From the NCBI RefSeq assembly GCF_900112935.1, contig NZ_FONM01000002.1, forward strand, positions 1 through 64,000: 64,000 nucleotides of DNA, given 5' to 3'. Under the pieces are notes generated by a model that saw nothing but the letters and a program-made list of their open reading frames with translations, was not told the DNA's origin and made no database searches. A program made the position numbers and the translations under genes. Position 1 is the stretch's first letter. Each line of letters starts with the position of its first letter. Shown piece by piece: positions 63,049-64,000 of this stretch. This DNA is from Trichococcus pasteurii. Its GTDB lineage: Bacteria; Bacillota; Bacilli; Lactobacillales; Aerococcaceae.

Positions 63049-63789
63049 TTGGCATACACTAAAATCATCGCTCACAGGGGCAGTCGCGGAACCCGGCCAG
63101 AAAATACGCTGGAGGCTTTTCAGGAAGCTCTGAAAGTTGCAAGCGACGGCATAGAGTTGGACGTCCATTTGAGCAAAGATGGTGAGGTCGTGGTCATCCA
63201 TGACGAGACCGTGGACCGCACGACATCCGGAAAAGGCTACATCAAAGACATGACGCTGCAGCAATTGAAGGAATTGGACGCCGGCAGCTGGTTCGATCCG
63301 AAATACAGTGACGCCCGCATCCCGACACTTCAAGAGGTATTGAACCTATTGGCGGATAATCATTTTACAGGCGTCCTCAACATCGAATTGAAGACGGATG
63401 TGTTCCAGTATCCCGCAATCGAAGAAAAGGTGCTTGCTTTGGCAGAACCCTATCTTGCCCAGTTTTCGGTCATCTACTCCAGTTTTCATTATGAAACCTT
63501 GAAAAGAATCAAAGCGCTGCGCGGGGAATCGGAAATTGCCTTGCTTTTCAGCAAGAAAGGGAAGCAGCAAATGAATCTTGGTGAAGGGATTGCCGTGGAA
63601 GGCTGGCATCCAAAATTCTCGATACTGCGCAGTTTGCCCCCTTTCGAACAATCAAAGATCCCGCTTCGCGTTTGGACGGTGAACCGGAAGGTCGAAATGC
63701 AGGTCTGTCTGCGAAAAAATATCGATTCGATGATCACGGATTATCCGGAACGCGCACTGCAAATGAGAAAGGTGATTCAGGGTGTCTGA
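63049..63789 (+). CDS. Glycerophosphodiester phosphodiesterase
   Basis: 246 residues from the chosen start, GDPD TIM barrel. [40 protein letters not shown] and NIELKTD hold the metal and catalytic residues. Releases glycerol 3-phosphate from lipid head groups or teichoic acid pieces. No signal peptide, so cytosolic. Two TTG codons (63040, 63049) are possible; GGAAGGA is nine bases before the second. Overlaps miaA. Confidence 0.9.
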   Translation: MAYTKIIAHRGSRGTRPENTLEAFQEALKVASDGIELDVHLSKDGEVVVIHDETVDRTTSGKGYIKDMTLQQLKELDAGSWFDPKYSDARIPTLQEVLNLLADNHFTGVLNIELKTDVFQYPAIEEKVLALAEPYLAQFSVIYSSFHYETLKRIKALRGESEIALLFSKKGKQQMNLGEGIAVEGWHPKFSILRSLPPFEQSKIPLRVWTVNRKVEMQVCLRKNIDSMITDYPERALQMRKVIQGV

Positions 63790-64000
63790 AACAACAAAGA
63801 AAAAGTTAGAGAAAATCATGGTCATTGTCGGTCCGACAGCAGTGGGGAAAACTGCACTGAGCATCCGACTGGCAAAAAAATACAATGGTGAAATCATCAA
63901 TGGTGATTCCATGCAAGTATACGCTGGGTTGGACATCGGGACGGCGAAAGTGACCGAGGAAGAGGCGGAAGGCATCCCGCATCATCTTTTGGATATCATT
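63782..64000 (+). CDS. miaA: tRNA dimethylallyltransferase MiaA, 3' end outside window
   Basis: First 73 codons only. P-loop [11 protein letters not shown], then [17 protein letters not shown], the DMAPP-transferase signature. Adds an isopentenyl group to A37 of tRNAs reading UNN codons. GTG start 8 nt after AAAGGTG and overlapping the GDPD stop by 8 nt, so it belongs to the same operon. Confidence 0.95.
   Translation, partial: MSETTKKKLEKIMVIVGPTAVGKTALSIRLAKKYNGEIINGDSMQVYAGLDIGTAKVTEEEAEGIPHHLLDII

Overview
The window is an ordinary stretch of chromosome from a low-to-mid GC Gram-positive bacterium of the order Lactobacillales. I infer the family Carnobacteriaceae (Trichococcus- or Carnobacterium-like), but this is not proven. 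The reasons are tRNA genes mostly without encoded CCA, T-box leaders on leuS and pheST, an SMK-box (SAM-III) leader on metK, the divergent pepQ/ccpA pair, the zapA-cvpA-mutS2-trxA order, the murI-rdgB-yfcE-cbpB cluster and a comG pseudopilus operon. I saw no prophage, insertion sequence, CRISPR array, restriction system or resistance island, and no frameshifted genes.

Layout. 1-740 is the end of a tRNA cluster (Asp, Gly, Ile, Ser, Glu, fMet, Ile, Glu) with identical second copies of Ile and Glu. 0.8-5 kb carries a membrane protein of unknown role, metK under an SMK box, and the ytqA/mnmM pair for tRNA wobble-uridine modification. 5-20 kb is rich in envelope genes: a 1027-residue wall hydrolase with GH73, M23 and nine LysM modules, a LysM polysaccharide deacetylase, a MurJ-like flippase and a coiled-coil M23 protein. 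leuS, a pseudouridine synthase, pepV and yqeY lie among them. 20-31 kb holds an rRNA methyltransferase, an HxlR regulator, pheST, rnhC and the zapA-cvpA-mutS2 run with trxA. 31-39.5 kb holds yslB, an orphan PII-like gene, murI-rdgB-yfcE-cbpB, an MscS channel, a DUF948/YtxH pair and pepQ/ccpA.

39.5-50 kb carries a class A penicillin-binding protein, trhO, a lipid kinase, pepF, a VanZ-like protein, yebC, a DJ-1 protein and a YitT protein. 50-54 kb is comGA to comGG. 54-64 kb is a co-directional housekeeping run: pepP, efp, asp23, nusB, folD, xseA, xseB, ispA, tlyA, recN, gdpD and the start of miaA.

Themes that link the genes are wall synthesis and turnover (murI, flippase, PBP, two M23 enzymes, deacetylase, LysM), tRNA and rRNA modification (ytqA, mnmM, trhO, miaA, tlyA, two other RNA-modifying enzymes), RNA-based control of amino-acid genes (one SMK box, two T-boxes) and DNA uptake and repair (comG, recN, xseAB, mutS2, rnhC). 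Many start codons were moved inward from the longest open frame because a Shine-Dalgarno sequence or promoter fixes them. I found no clearly novel system. The best second looks are the nine-LysM dual hydrolase, the long-tailed ZapA, the orphan PII protein, a folded intergenic element near 21.0 kb and an altered aspartate motif in the prenyl synthase.
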